A DNA stretch of 64,000 nt from Parapedobacter defluvii (GTDB taxonomy: Bacteria; Bacteroidota; Bacteroidia; Sphingobacteriales; Sphingobacteriaceae): positions 186,001-250,000 of the forward strand of contig NZ_BMIK01000001.1 of assembly GCF_014642075.1 (NCBI RefSeq). Direction: 5' to 3'. Position 1 is the first letter of the stretch, and each line of letters starts with the position of its first letter. Below are positions 44,608 to 52,980 of the stretch, piece by piece. Under the pieces are notes generated by a model. That model was not told where the DNA came from. It made no database searches and saw only the letters and a program-made list of their open reading frames with translations. Both the position numbers and the translations under genes were made by a program.

Positions 44608-45195
44608 CTAACGGAATGCGGGGCCTTCTCCGGGTAAGAAGACGTGAACACCTGTCATGTGTTGCACGTCAATCACTTCGAAGTTCCCATCTGAATGAAA
44701 TGAGGAACCCATGATGTGCCCCCTTCCATCCTTGAACTGCGCTTCAATAGGCACATGGTTATAAAACGTATTGGCTTTCTGATCGTGGATAACTTCTTCG
44801 GTTTTTATGACAGAACCATCGGCCCGCGTAATGACCACATTATCCCGGAATTCGGTCAGCTCTTCGGCCTCCTTCTGGATGGCATAGTTGGATGTGATGC
44901 GTTGGGTTTCCACTCCATTTTCATCGAAAAAAACGATGGTAACTCCCTTTTGGAATTCGTAGTACGGTTTTTCTACGTTATAATGCCGCATCTCCGGCGC
45001 GGTCATTTTTGCCTTTACCAGTGCGGAATCGCTGTAGACGACCGTGACGTGCAGGGAGATGTCTACCGGTTCTTCGGCCTGAATGGCGGCTATCCGGTCC
45101 ACTTCCTTCAGGTCGGTTTCACAGGATGAAAACAGTAGGGTGCCGATGCAGGCACACGCTGCAAAACGAAAGATATTTCTGCCAATTAACCGCAT
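44608..45195 (-). CDS. lptC: LPS export protein LptC, lipoprotein form
   Basis: This is a 195-residue periplasmic component of the Lpt lipopolysaccharide bridge. The N-terminus from the ATG at 45195 is IFRFAACACIGTLLFSSC, a lipobox, instead of the transmembrane helix of E. coli LptC; this is usual in Bacteroidota. The beta-jellyroll repeat is seen in VVYSDSALVKAKMTAPEMRH, YYEFQKGVTIVFFDENGV and ITSNYAIQKEAEELTEFRDN. A TTG at 45216 would extend it by seven residues into the gap after the upstream stop. It lies 24 bp after the outer-membrane protein gene. Confidence 0.9.
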   Translation of the reverse strand: MRLIGRNIFRFAACACIGTLLFSSCETDLKEVDRIAAIQAEEPVDISLHVTVVYSDSALVKAKMTAPEMRHYNVEKPYYEFQKGVTIVFFDENGVETQRITSNYAIQKEAEELTEFRDNVVITRADGSVIKTEEVIHDQKANTFYNHVPIEAQFKDGRGHIMGSSFHSDGNFEVIDVQHMTGVHVFLPGEGPAFR

Positions 45196-45219
45196 CGCTG
45201 ACCATCCTGAATCCAATCG

Positions 45220-46515
45220 CTAATCATAGCGGTTGCGCCTGAACCAACGTTCGTTGAGCGTAAACCCTAAGTTGAAGTTAATGTAGCGCTCGCGCACCAG
45301 GTTGTTGGACAGGGTACCCATCTGACCAAATTCGGTCGAGAAATTGATTTTATAAAAGGATGTTCCGAACAGGGAAGGCAGGGGAAAACCAAAACCTACC
45401 GTCAATGCCATTTGCTTGATATCCTGATTAGCGATGTTGATGTAAGACTTGTTATATTTAAAACCGAGCCGGTAATCCACTACGCCCAAGTAATTCACTG
45501 AGGTGATATCCGGAGTGATCTGGCCGCCGACCGAAAACCCATAACTGTCTGTGAGTCCCGGATTGTCTCCACCGATCCGGAAATCGCTCCATTTTGCATA
45601 ATTGAAATCGCCACCGATCATCCAATGATTGCCCTTAGCAAAGCTGAAACCCACGCTGTGCTTCATTGGCATGCTGATTTGTTGTTTTTGACCTTCGTAC
45701 GTATCAATGGAATCAACAGGTAGGTTTTCAAAGTCGTCTTTCACACTGGTTGGAGTACGGGTTACAACACGTGATGCCGTGGTGTTAAGTGGATTACCCG
45801 CGGTTCCGGTATAACCGATGGTCAGGCTTAGGTTGTTGCCAAGTGGCTGGAAATATTGGGCCCCATAATCAAAACTGAACCCCTTGATGTACTGGCTGCT
45901 ATCTATCCGCACATTTAGGCCACCCACATCGTTTGGAAATTCAATGGATCGGATGTTGTTCAGCGTACCGAAAAGGTAGGATACATTGGCTCCTACACTG
46001 AAATTTTTGTTTAATTGGACTCCGTAGCCCAAATACGCTTTCGTGGCGCCTCCGGCTCCTGCATATACGGTCCGGATGTCTGTGGTATCAATGGATCCGG
46101 GGATGGCGTAACTAAACCCTACATCCGAAAAAGGCATGATGCCAAAGCTGATGCCGCCGGGGCGCCCCAATGGGATACCGAAGTTGATGTGGCTGAGTGC
46201 GAAATTGTAGGAATTTTCAGAAAGCTGGCTCCGGCTCAATTGTGTGACATTTCCAAATACACCGACATCTACTGTGGTAAGTCCCAAAGCGGAGTAGGAT
46301 GCCGGATTGCCCACATTGATGTTGCCATAGCCGCTCAGGTAGCGTACGCCGGTTGCAATGCCACCCATCGCCCGTGTTTGAGGTAACAGATCCCCACGGA
46401 TCTCTCCCAAACCAAAACGTGAATAAGGAGAACTGGTGGTAGAACGCTGACCGTATATCAGGGTACTTGACAAAAGGAAGACAAGAAAAACAAAAGCTTT
46501 CAGGGTATGCTGCAT
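45220..46515 (-). CDS. Predicted outer-membrane beta-barrel protein
   Basis: This is a ~431-residue protein with a signal peptide (LKAFVFLVFLLSSTLIYGQ). The mature part begins SPYSRFGLGEIRGDLLPQTR and has alternating amphipathic strands rich in Gly, Asn and aromatic residues (GNINVGNPASYSALGLTTVD, WMIGGDFNYAKWSDFRIGG), ending with the barrel-like INFNLGFTLNERWFRRNRYD. It looks like a FadL-type or other outer-membrane barrel conserved beside lptC in this group; the transported compound is unknown. An ATG at 46566 overlapping the purQ stop would add 17 residues before the signal; I prefer 46515, which gives a standard signal peptide. Confidence 0.82.
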   Translation of the reverse strand: MQHTLKAFVFLVFLLSSTLIYGQRSTTSSPYSRFGLGEIRGDLLPQTRAMGGIATGVRYLSGYGNINVGNPASYSALGLTTVDVGVFGNVTQLSRSQLSENSYNFALSHINFGIPLGRPGGISFGIMPFSDVGFSYAIPGSIDTTDIRTVYAGAGGATKAYLGYGVQLNKNFSVGANVSYLFGTLNNIRSIEFPNDVGGLNVRIDSSQYIKGFSFDYGAQYFQPLGNNLSLTIGYTGTAGNPLNTTASRVVTRTPTSVKDDFENLPVDSIDTYEGQKQQISMPMKHSVGFSFAKGNHWMIGGDFNYAKWSDFRIGGDNPGLTDSYGFSVGGQITPDITSVNYLGVVDYRLGFKYNKSYINIANQDIKQMALTVGFGFPLPSLFGTSFYKINFSTEFGQMGTLSNNLVRERYINFNLGFTLNERWFRRNRYD

Positions 46516-46565
46516 GATAATGTTCGGGTACTTTGGAATGGGGAAGTGATGCTGCATGTGCGTCA

Positions 46566-47267
46566 TTAAATCGGATGCGATAAAGCCGTGGAGAGAATGG
46601 ACTCGAAAATAACCAACCCATCCGTATTGCCCAATAGGTTATCCGCGGCACGTTCCGGATGTGGCATCATGCCAAATACATTCCGTGCACGGTTGCATAC
46701 GCCGGCGATGTTTTCCACAGATCCATTGGGGTTTGCCGCGTCGGTTACGTGACCAGCCGCATCACAATAACGGAGTAATACTTGGTCGTTGTCATGTAGG
46801 GACTTCAGCGTATCGTTGTCAACAAAATAATTTCCCTCACCATGCGCAACCGGGATTTTATAGGCACGTCCGGTTTCCATTTGTGAGGTAATCAGGGACT
46901 GGGTGGTTTGAGGGGTTAAGTATATGTTTTCGCAAATAAATTTCCGTTGCCGGTTGTGTAACAGTGCTCCGGGTACCAAGCCCGCCTCGGCTAATATCTG
47001 GAAGCCATTACAGATGCCTAAGAGGTAACCTCCGTTGTTTGCATAGGCGATAATCTCCTGCATGATGGGGGAGAAACGTGCAATGGCACCGGAACGTAAA
47101 TAGTCGCCATACGAAAATCCTCCCGGCAACACGATAAATTCCGCACCCTGTAAGTCGTGGTCTTTGTGCCACAGGCGGACCACTTCTTGTCCCATAATGT
47201 GTTCCAATACATAGATGATGTCCTCATCACAATTGGAACCCGGAAATATAACGACACCAAACTTCAT
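46566..47267 (-). CDS. purQ: Phosphoribosylformylglycinamidine synthase subunit PurQ
   Basis: This is a 233-residue class-I glutamine amidotransferase that supplies ammonia for conversion of FGAR to FGAM in purine synthesis. The start MKFGVVIFPGSNCDEDIIYV, the nucleophile elbow YLLGICNGFQILAEAGLVPG with the catalytic Cys, and FGMMPHPERAADNLLGNTDG with catalytic His/Glu are diagnostic, and length matches the separate small-subunit type. Its stop overlaps the ATG of a possible long form of the next gene (TAATG). PurL and PurS are not in the window. Confidence 0.96.
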   Translation of the reverse strand: MKFGVVIFPGSNCDEDIIYVLEHIMGQEVVRLWHKDHDLQGAEFIVLPGGFSYGDYLRSGAIARFSPIMQEIIAYANNGGYLLGICNGFQILAEAGLVPGALLHNRQRKFICENIYLTPQTTQSLITSQMETGRAYKIPVAHGEGNYFVDNDTLKSLHDNDQVLLRYCDAAGHVTDAANPNGSVENIAGVCNRARNVFGMMPHPERAADNLLGNTDGLVIFESILSTALSHPI

Positions 47268-47293
47268 GCAACGCTGTAAATTAAAAATGTATG

Positions 47294-47301
47294 CAAAGCT
47301 A
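47294..47301 (-). promoter_or_regulatory. -7 promoter element upstream of purQ
   Basis: TAGCTTTG on the minus strand fits TAnnTTTG, 26 bases before the purQ ATG. The matching TTTG element about 20 bases further upstream is not clear. Confidence 0.4.
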
Positions 47302-47368
47302 TCTAATTTTTAGTTGCCACAGGATACCCTTTTTGTTAAAAAAGGTTAAAACGCTGTTTATAAATTGC

Positions 47369-48349
47369 TTAGAAAAACTGAAAATAGATGATTGTGAGGA
47401 CCAAAAGGACGTAAACGCTTTCATAGAACCATCTCGTGGTTGCGTAGTTAAAATAATACGTCATGCAAATGGCGATAGGGGGAACCGCCAAAAGAAAATG
47501 GCTTATGGACCAATCTGCATTGAGGTAAAAAGATACAACAGCGAGCATAAACATGCAGAAAAGCAATTGAAACGACTTACGGATATGCACAACGCTTTTA
47601 AAGAGATTCTGACGCAGCGAAAGGAAAAACAATACGAGGATAAAGATTACGGGAAGCAATACCAGGTAGTCGTAGATATCGATGTGTACGGATGTTGGGA
47701 AGGGATAAGCCAACGGGAGCCAGATTTCATAAAATTCTGCCATCCGGTCAAACCAGAGGTATACCACACCCAATAGAAAATAGACCGTAGCAAAGCCGAT
47801 CGGCGCGGCCAGCCATTCACGCCAGTTGAAGGGACGAAAAATGATCAGGCTGCACCAGAGCAATAGCAGCATGACAATGAAGGGAAAATATACCAGACTT
47901 CCCAATGCGACAATCATGCCCAAGTCGAACATCAATGGCTTGATTTCGGCGTGTCGGTAGATGCTGAATAATTTATCCAGCATCCATATGGAAAGGAAGT
48001 TGCAAATGAGAATCGGCGATAGCACCAGGAATGGCAGGAAGAGGCTGGCCAGGGTCATGTACAGCAGCGCTGGCAGAAAGCTCGATCGGCCTACCAAGTT
48101 GAAGCGATTGACCGTCCGGTTAATCAACAGGGCTTGAAAGATGGTGAGTACCAACGTGATCAATACGTTGGCTTGCGGGGTAATGTTTTCCGGAGAAAGC
48201 TTGCCTGTGAAATTGGCAATGGCGGGCTCAAAAAAGACCGGCATCAGGTTTCTCGGTAAATGCATAAACACACCCAAGCACAGTACAAGGCCCGTTACGG
48301 ATAATAGCAGGATGTTTAACGGCGTGTATTTCCGAAACTGATTAATCAC
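47369..48349 (-). CDS. DUF6427 family integral membrane protein
   Basis: This is a 326-residue inner-membrane protein with about eight to nine hydrophobic segments, for example LNILLLSVTGLVLCLGVFMH, VYFPFIVMLLLLWCSLIIF and LVLLPVIFILVLFFLSL. FRPFNWREWLAAPIGF is typical of the family. The frame opens with GTG at 48349; no better ATG is present nearby. The function of this Bacteroidota family is not known; its usual association with cell-envelope genes is consistent with neighbours here. The region directly upstream of the start is filled by two heptanucleotide repeat arrays, which could influence its expression. Confidence 0.85.
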   Translation of the reverse strand: MINQFRKYTPLNILLLSVTGLVLCLGVFMHLPRNLMPVFFEPAIANFTGKLSPENITPQANVLITLVLTIFQALLINRTVNRFNLVGRSSFLPALLYMTLASLFLPFLVLSPILICNFLSIWMLDKLFSIYRHAEIKPLMFDLGMIVALGSLVYFPFIVMLLLLWCSLIIFRPFNWREWLAAPIGFATVYFLLGVVYLWFDRMAEFYEIWLPLAYPFPTSVHIDIYDYLVLLPVIFILVLFFLSLRQNLFKSVVHIRKSFQLLFCMFMLAVVSFYLNADWSISHFLLAVPPIAICMTYYFNYATTRWFYESVYVLLVLTIIYFQFF

Positions 48350-48371
48350 GCTGCAATTATAGTGGTTAATT

Positions 48372-48434
48372 TTGACAGTTGACAGTTAATAATTGACAAT
48401 TGATAGTTGACAATTGATAGTTGATAATTGACAG
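48372..48434. repeat. Heptanucleotide tandem repeat array 1 (TTGAYAR, 9 units)
   Basis: Nine contiguous 7-mers: TTGACAG twice, TTAATAA, TTGACAA, TTGATAG, TTGACAA, TTGATAG, TTGATAA, TTGACAG. It begins 22 bp upstream of the DUF6427 GTG (minus strand) and is separated from array 2 by TTG. Confidence 0.9.
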
Positions 48435-48437
48435 TTG

Positions 48438-48528
48438 TCCACTATCCACTATCCACTATCCATTATCCACTATCCACTATCCACTATCCATTATCCACTA
48501 TCCATTATCCACTATCCACTATCCACTA
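48438..48528. repeat. Heptanucleotide tandem repeat array 2 (TCCAYTA, 13 units)
   Basis: Thirteen contiguous 7-mers: TCCACTA x3, TCCATTA, TCCACTA x3, TCCATTA, TCCACTA, TCCATTA, TCCACTA x3. It ends one base from the stop codon of the phosphoesterase gene. The two unit variants are arranged in a partly regular pattern, suggesting expansion by slippage or unequal exchange. Plus-strand frames through it encode a repetitive peptide that is not credible. Confidence 0.92.
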
Positions 48529-48529
48529 T

Positions 48530-49381
48530 CTAAGCCATCGGTTCCGATTTAAGCAGGTCGAGCAACCGGCGGATGTCAAGCTTGCCGTCCAGGCTGTCAT
48601 TGTCGGATGTATCTGGATCCAGATCGGCAGTGAGGTAGTCGGCTGCTTGGTAGCGGTATACCTGCCAATTTCCTTTGTGATATTCAAGTGCGGTAAGGTT
48701 TTCCACCCAATCGCCGGAATTAAGATAGGTTACCGTTCCTTTTTCGGTCTCGATTTGCCGGATTTCGGGTTGATGTATGTGGCCACAGATGACGTATTGA
48801 TACCCCTTTTCAATGGCCAACGTAGCGGCCGTTACTTCAAAGTTATTGATGAATTTAACGGCATTTTTGATGCTGTTTTTGATTTTTTTTGACAGGCTCA
48901 TTTTTTCCCGGCCCAACTTCATCAGGATCCAATTAACCAAACTATTGAGCAAGATCAGGGTGTCGTATCCAATGGCACCGAGGCGCGCAAGCCACTTGGA
49001 ATGTTGCATGGTGACGTCGAAAATGTCGCCGTGGAAAACCCATGCGCGTTTTTTTCCGACGCGTAAGGACAGTTTGTTGGTGATGGTCAGTGACCCCAAT
49101 TGGAAATCGGCAAATTTACGTAGCATTTCATCGTGGTTGCCGGTCAGGTATGTCACCGGAACTCCTTCGGCTACGAACTTGAGGATTTTCCGGATTACCT
49201 TCATGTGCGATTCGGGCCAGTAGCGTTTGCTGAATTGCCAAATATCGATGATGTCCCCATTCAAAAGGATTTTTTTGGGTTTGATGCTCTTCAGATACCG
49301 TAGCAGTTCTTTGGCGTGGCATCCATAGGTGCCCAAATGTACGTCTGATAGGACGACCAGATCTACTTCCCGTTTGTTCAT
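48530..49381 (-). CDS. Metallophosphoesterase, UDP-2,3-diacylglucosamine hydrolase-like
   Basis: This is a 283-residue calcineurin-like phosphoesterase resembling the LpxH-like branch (LpxH2-type) that removes UMP from UDP-2,3-diacylglucosamine in lipid A synthesis. Metal-binding motifs are intact: LVVLSDVHLGTYG (DxH), ILLNGDIIDIW (GDxxD), VTYLTGNHDEML (GNHD/E), WVFHGDIFD and VICGHIHQPEIRQ (GHxH). Length is slightly above E. coli LpxH. It sits near lptC and other envelope genes. Which lipid A phosphoesterase role it has cannot be proven from sequence alone. Its 3' end is immediately adjacent to the heptamer array. Confidence 0.9.
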   Translation of the reverse strand: MNKREVDLVVLSDVHLGTYGCHAKELLRYLKSIKPKKILLNGDIIDIWQFSKRYWPESHMKVIRKILKFVAEGVPVTYLTGNHDEMLRKFADFQLGSLTITNKLSLRVGKKRAWVFHGDIFDVTMQHSKWLARLGAIGYDTLILLNSLVNWILMKLGREKMSLSKKIKNSIKNAVKFINNFEVTAATLAIEKGYQYVICGHIHQPEIRQIETEKGTVTYLNSGDWVENLTALEYHKGNWQVYRYQAADYLTADLDPDTSDNDSLDGKLDIRRLLDLLKSEPMA

Positions 49382-49397
49382 AGGCTGCGGGTATTAC

Positions 49398-49508
49398 TTA
49401 ATCTTCTTCCTCTTCAAACCGCACGTCGATGTATTTGGTAACTAAATAAGACAATCCACCGAGACACAGGATGATGATGCAACTGGTTAATTCTAATGTG
49501 TATACCAT
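49398..49508 (-). CDS. 36-residue predicted single-pass membrane microprotein
   Basis: This frame codes for 36 residues starting MVYTLELTSCIIILCLGGLS, then YLVTKYIDVR and an acidic tail FEEEED. One hydrophobic helix spans about residues 9-24, with the charged C-terminus presumably cytoplasmic or periplasmic. It lies 16 bp upstream of the phosphoesterase ATG on the same strand and could be its operon partner. The membrane-helix-plus-acidic-tail design resembles small regulatory membrane proteins, but I do not recognise a family. Confidence 0.5.
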   Translation of the reverse strand: MVYTLELTSCIIILCLGGLSYLVTKYIDVRFEEEED

Positions 49509-49599
49509 ATTGCACACAAATGTGATGAATAAACATTACCTGAATATTATTAATGGGTTAAATAATATCCTGTATTTTTTGGAGTTTGAAAGATCACAG

Positions 49600-50247
49600 T
49601 TATTTTTTCCGGCTGATCGCGATACCTGAATTGCTCGACCGGTCTACCGTGGTTTCGTAGCCCGGCTGGCTGCTCACAAAATCCATATATTCCTTTATGC
49701 CGCCGATGGATTGCAGCACATTGTGGGCGGTGAAGGTACCGCCTGTTTTGAGTTTTGGGTCAACGTCTTTGAAATATTGGATGTACCAGTCCTTGTCTGC
49801 GTCCGAAAAGACAAAATCGAGCGGCCCCTCCACTCCCTTTACCAGCTGATGGGCATCGCCCAGCCGGAAATCCACAAGATCAGCCAGCCCCAGGAATTTT
49901 AGGTTTTCGATGGCCTCCCGTTGCCTGTTTTCGTCGATTTCAAGGGTGACGAGCCTACCGCCCGTTTTGCTGAGTGCCCAGGCAATCCAAACGGTAGAAT
50001 GACCTGTGGATGTACCGATTTCCAGTGCAGACTGATAGTGGTTGTTTACGATGAGATCATGCAGTACCTTCCCGTCTTCATACGGCACATTGAGGTCCTG
50101 CCATGCCGACCGTTTTTCTGTCAGGAATTTTTCCACGCGTTTGTCCAATTCGCTTCGGGTCTCGGTGACCTGGGCCATGCATCCCGCCACTAGGCTAAAC
50201 AAAAAGATGCACGACAGTGCTGGTTTGATTCGAAGAGCAACTTTCAT
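49600..50247 (-). CDS. O-methyltransferase-like protein with predicted export signal
   Basis: This 215-residue class-I SAM-dependent methyltransferase of the catechol/caffeoyl-CoA O-methyltransferase type has the SAM-binding ALEIGTSTGHSTVWIAWAL, then VTLEIDENRQREAIENLKFL and the metal/substrate region LDFVFSDADKDWYIQYF. The odd feature is an N-terminal hydrophobic stretch ALSCIFLFSLVAGCMAQ resembling a signal peptide or lipobox (Cys ~23), which would send a SAM enzyme out of the cytoplasm. An internal start would remove it, but no in-frame ATG follows soon enough. It is divergent from the exonuclease-family gene. Confidence 0.82.
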   Translation of the reverse strand: MKVALRIKPALSCIFLFSLVAGCMAQVTETRSELDKRVEKFLTEKRSAWQDLNVPYEDGKVLHDLIVNNHYQSALEIGTSTGHSTVWIAWALSKTGGRLVTLEIDENRQREAIENLKFLGLADLVDFRLGDAHQLVKGVEGPLDFVFSDADKDWYIQYFKDVDPKLKTGGTFTAHNVLQSIGGIKEYMDFVSSQPGYETTVDRSSNSGIAISRKK

Positions 50248-50326
50248 GGCAATAACCGGTATATATGTGTAAAAACATATGGTGTCAGGTTTTATTTAGA
50301 GAATCCGGTTAATAATTAAAAAATGA

Positions 50327-50334
50327 TAGCTTTG
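50327..50334 (+). promoter_or_regulatory. -7 promoter element upstream of the EEP-family gene
   Basis: TAGCTTTG fits TAnnTTTG in the divergent intergenic region, 46 bases before the ATG at 50381. No strong TTTG partner is seen. Confidence 0.4.
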
Positions 50335-50380
50335 CAGGGGAGCATACTAGCAGGTTTTTGTGCATTTTTTAATACATCGT

Positions 50381-51235
50381 ATGATATTCCGTCGACAACT
50401 GCTGAAATACATTGTTTATCTGCCAATCCTTGTGGTGACCTTGTTGGTGTCCGCCAAAAATGATGTAGAACCAATTGAAGGTCAATCGGCACCGGGGCAG
50501 GAATGGAAAGGTCCCGAATTGAAAGTAATGGCTTATAACATTCACCACTGCAATCCGCCCAGTCAGCCAGATTTGATTGACGTTGAAGCGATCGCCAAGG
50601 TCATTCAAAACGAGTCGCCAGATTTGGTGGCCCTGCAGGAAGTGGATGTGCATACGCGCCGGTCAGGCGAGGATCTGCACCAGGCAAAAGCGCTGGCAGA
50701 ATTGACCGATATGCACTATTATTTCAGGAAAGCTATCGACTATGAAGGCGGTGAATACGGTATTGCCGTGCTTTCGAGGTTTCCGATTGAAGATACACTG
50801 GGTTTTGCATTGCCCATGGCACCCGGCCTTAACGCCGAACCCAGGGCTGTCGCAGCTGTCAAAGTGAAACTGCCGGATGGCCAAATGCTGATAGTTGCTA
50901 GCACACATCTTGATCTGGCTACACAGCATCGTTCTTTGCAGGCACAAAAAATTGTGGAATCCTTTACGAAAGACAATTACCCGGTGATCGTGGCCGGCGA
51001 TTTCAATGATGTAGTGGGAAGCGAACCCATCGAAATCATGGATCAGGCATTCCGCCGGACCTGCGTAGGAGACAATTGCCCGGGGACGATTCCTGTAACA
51101 ACTCCCAACCGAATTATCGACTATGTTTTTTATCGCCCATCTTCAGCGATGCGTGTGACCGAACACCGGGTTGTGGCAGAAACCTATGCGTCTGATCACC
51201 GTCCGGTGGTAGCTGTATTACAGCTAAAGGATTGA
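50381..51235 (+). CDS. Endonuclease/exonuclease/phosphatase family protein, exported
   Basis: This is a ~284-residue metal-dependent phosphodiesterase/nuclease-fold protein. The ATG at 50381 gives a signal anchor (YIVYLPILVVTLLVSA); a GTG at 50360 would add seven residues. EEP motifs are complete: LKVMAYNIHHC (Asn), DLVALQEVDVHTRRSG (catalytic Glu), TRHLDLATQH-like region (here STHLDLATQHRS), VIVAGDFNDVVGSEPIE (GDFND) and the C-terminal ASDHRPVVAVL (DH). Substrates in this fold range from DNA to sphingomyelin and phosphoinositides. Exported location suggests a phospholipid or nucleic-acid nutrient substrate. Its stop lies 14 bp from the convergent ilvD-family gene. Confidence 0.9.
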   Translation: MIFRRQLLKYIVYLPILVVTLLVSAKNDVEPIEGQSAPGQEWKGPELKVMAYNIHHCNPPSQPDLIDVEAIAKVIQNESPDLVALQEVDVHTRRSGEDLHQAKALAELTDMHYYFRKAIDYEGGEYGIAVLSRFPIEDTLGFALPMAPGLNAEPRAVAAVKVKLPDGQMLIVASTHLDLATQHRSLQAQKIVESFTKDNYPVIVAGDFNDVVGSEPIEIMDQAFRRTCVGDNCPGTIPVTTPNRIIDYVFYRPSSAMRVTEHRVVAETYASDHRPVVAVLQLKD

Positions 51236-51249
51236 CCGGTCCGCTCGTT

Positions 51250-52941
51250 TTATGCCGTGATTTTGCTATCAGTGATACATCCGATGGATGCAGATGATAC
51301 CATCTGCGCATACTTGAATAATACACCCTGGGTGATTTTCGGAACAGGCTTGGTCCATTGTGACCGCCGCAGACTGATTTCGTCTTCGCTCAGTTTGGCA
51401 TCTACCCGATTGTTGCGGACATCGATGGTCAGCGTATCGCCGTCCTTTAGCAGTGCAATGAGTCCTCCTTCTGCCGCTTCCGGTGAAATGTGGCCCACGA
51501 CAAATCCGTGTGTGCCACCCGAGAAGCGGCCGTCCGTAATCAGTGCCACTTCCTTGCCGAGGCCCGCACCCATGATGGCAGCGGTCACCTTCAGCATCTC
51601 CGGCATGCCGGGACCACCTTTGGGCCCCACATAGCGAATGACGATCACGTCTCCTTTGCGGATTAGCCCTTTCTTTACGGTGTCGACGGTTTCATCTTCG
51701 CTGTCGAATACCCTTGCCGTACCTTCAAAGAACTCACCTTCTTTGCCGGTTATCTTCGCTACGGCACCTTGGGGGGCGATGTTCCCATAGAGGATTTGTA
51801 AGTGCCCGGTAGGTTTCAGGGGTTTATCCAGCGGCGTCAGAATATTCAGCTCGTTGTTCCAGGGCTGAATGTCTTCGAGGTTTTCACGAAGTGTTTTACC
51901 GGTAACGGTCAGGCAGTCGCCGTCAAGTAGTCCTTCTTCCAACAGAATTTTTAACACGGCGGGTGTACCGCCACTATCGTGTACGTCTTCCATCATGTAT
52001 TTGCCGCTTGGTTTCAAGTCGGCAATCAGTGGCGTATGGTTACTGATGTACTGGAAATCATCCAATGTTAGGGGAAGGCCAAAAGCCTGTGCGATGGCCA
52101 GGTAATGCAAAACGGCATTGGTGGAACCGCCTAATGCCATCACGACCACCAATGCATTTTCCAGCGACCTGCGGGTAACGATGTCACGCGGCTTCAAATC
52201 CAATTGGAGCAGGTTTTTGATCGCTGCTGCGGCCGCAACGCATTCCTGCTTCTTTTCGTCGCTGGTAGCGGGGTTGGACGAGCTATAGGGGAGTGAGAGA
52301 CCGAGTGCTTCGATGGATGAAGACATGGTGTTCGCCGTATACATGCCGCCGCATGCGCCTGCACCGGGGCATGCGTTGCGGATAATCTGACTCAGCTCTT
52401 CCTCATCTATGAGGCCCGCCACCTTAGCGCCATAGGCTTCAAACGTGGAAAGAACATTGATTTTTTTTCCTTTGTGCCGGCCGGAATGAATACTTCCGCC
52501 ATAAATCATCAGTGCAGGACGGTTAAGCCGTCCCATGGCAATTGCCGCTCCGGGCATGTTTTTGTCGCATCCCATGATGGTGACCATCCCGTCATACCAT
52601 TGGCCACCCATAACGGTTTCGATGCAATCCGCAATAAGGTCGCGCGAGGGCAGTGAGAAGTTCATGCCGAAGGTGCCCATGCTGATGGCATCGCTTACAC
52701 CGATGGTGTTGAAGGTGAGTCCGTTCAAGTCGACTGTTTTGAGCGCGTCGGTGACAATCGCCGCGAGGTCATTGAGGTGCATGTTGCACGGATTTCCTGC
52801 CCAGCCCGCACTGGCAACGCCTATCTGCGGCAGCTTGATGGTCCGTTCGTCCAAGCCGATGGCATGCAGCATGGCCCGTGAGCCTGGCTGGTCTTCGTTT
52901 TCAGTAAGTTTACGGCTAAATTTATTTAATACAGTATCCAT
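51250..52941 (-). CDS. ilvD: IlvD/Edd family dehydratase (dihydroxy-acid dehydratase)
   Basis: This is a 563-residue iron-sulfur dehydratase. Sequence is that of canonical dihydroxy-acid dehydratase: cluster cysteines in [18 protein letters not shown] and [16 protein letters not shown], and the C-terminal [20 protein letters not shown]. By default it makes 2-keto acids in valine/isoleucine synthesis. No other ilv or leu genes are present. Instead it follows a Gfo/Idh/MocA oxidoreductase by 39 bp and a COG3618 lactonase on the same strand, a context where IlvD/Edd proteins can act as sugar-acid dehydratases. Both readings remain open; the high similarity to biosynthetic DHAD motifs favours the first, the neighbours the second. 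Confidence 0.9.
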   Translation of the reverse strand: MDTVLNKFSRKLTENEDQPGSRAMLHAIGLDERTIKLPQIGVASAGWAGNPCNMHLNDLAAIVTDALKTVDLNGLTFNTIGVSDAISMGTFGMNFSLPSRDLIADCIETVMGGQWYDGMVTIMGCDKNMPGAAIAMGRLNRPALMIYGGSIHSGRHKGKKINVLSTFEAYGAKVAGLIDEEELSQIIRNACPGAGACGGMYTANTMSSSIEALGLSLPYSSSNPATSDEKKQECVAAAAAIKNLLQLDLKPRDIVTRRSLENALVVVMALGGSTNAVLHYLAIAQAFGLPLTLDDFQYISNHTPLIADLKPSGKYMMEDVHDSGGTPAVLKILLEEGLLDGDCLTVTGKTLRENLEDIQPWNNELNILTPLDKPLKPTGHLQILYGNIAPQGAVAKITGKEGEFFEGTARVFDSEDETVDTVKKGLIRKGDVIVIRYVGPKGGPGMPEMLKVTAAIMGAGLGKEVALITDGRFSGGTHGFVVGHISPEAAEGGLIALLKDGDTLTIDVRNNRVDAKLSEDEISLRRSQWTKPVPKITQGVLFKYAQMVSSASIGCITDSKITA

Positions 52942-52980
52942 TAAGTACTTAGTAGTATGTTAGTAATTGCTAAACAGGGG

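Noticed and set aside
47291-47776. 161-codon plus-strand frame beginning in the purQ-DUF6427 gap
   Set aside because: Mostly antisense to the DUF6427 C-terminus; charged, low-logic sequence and no promoter or family resemblance.
48372-48528. CRISPR-like array
   Set aside because: Units are contiguous 7-mers with no spacers, so this is a simple tandem repeat.
48428-48892. Plus-strand frame with repeated HYPLSTI peptide
   Set aside because: The repetition is just the heptamer array read in frame, and the rest is antisense to the phosphoesterase gene.
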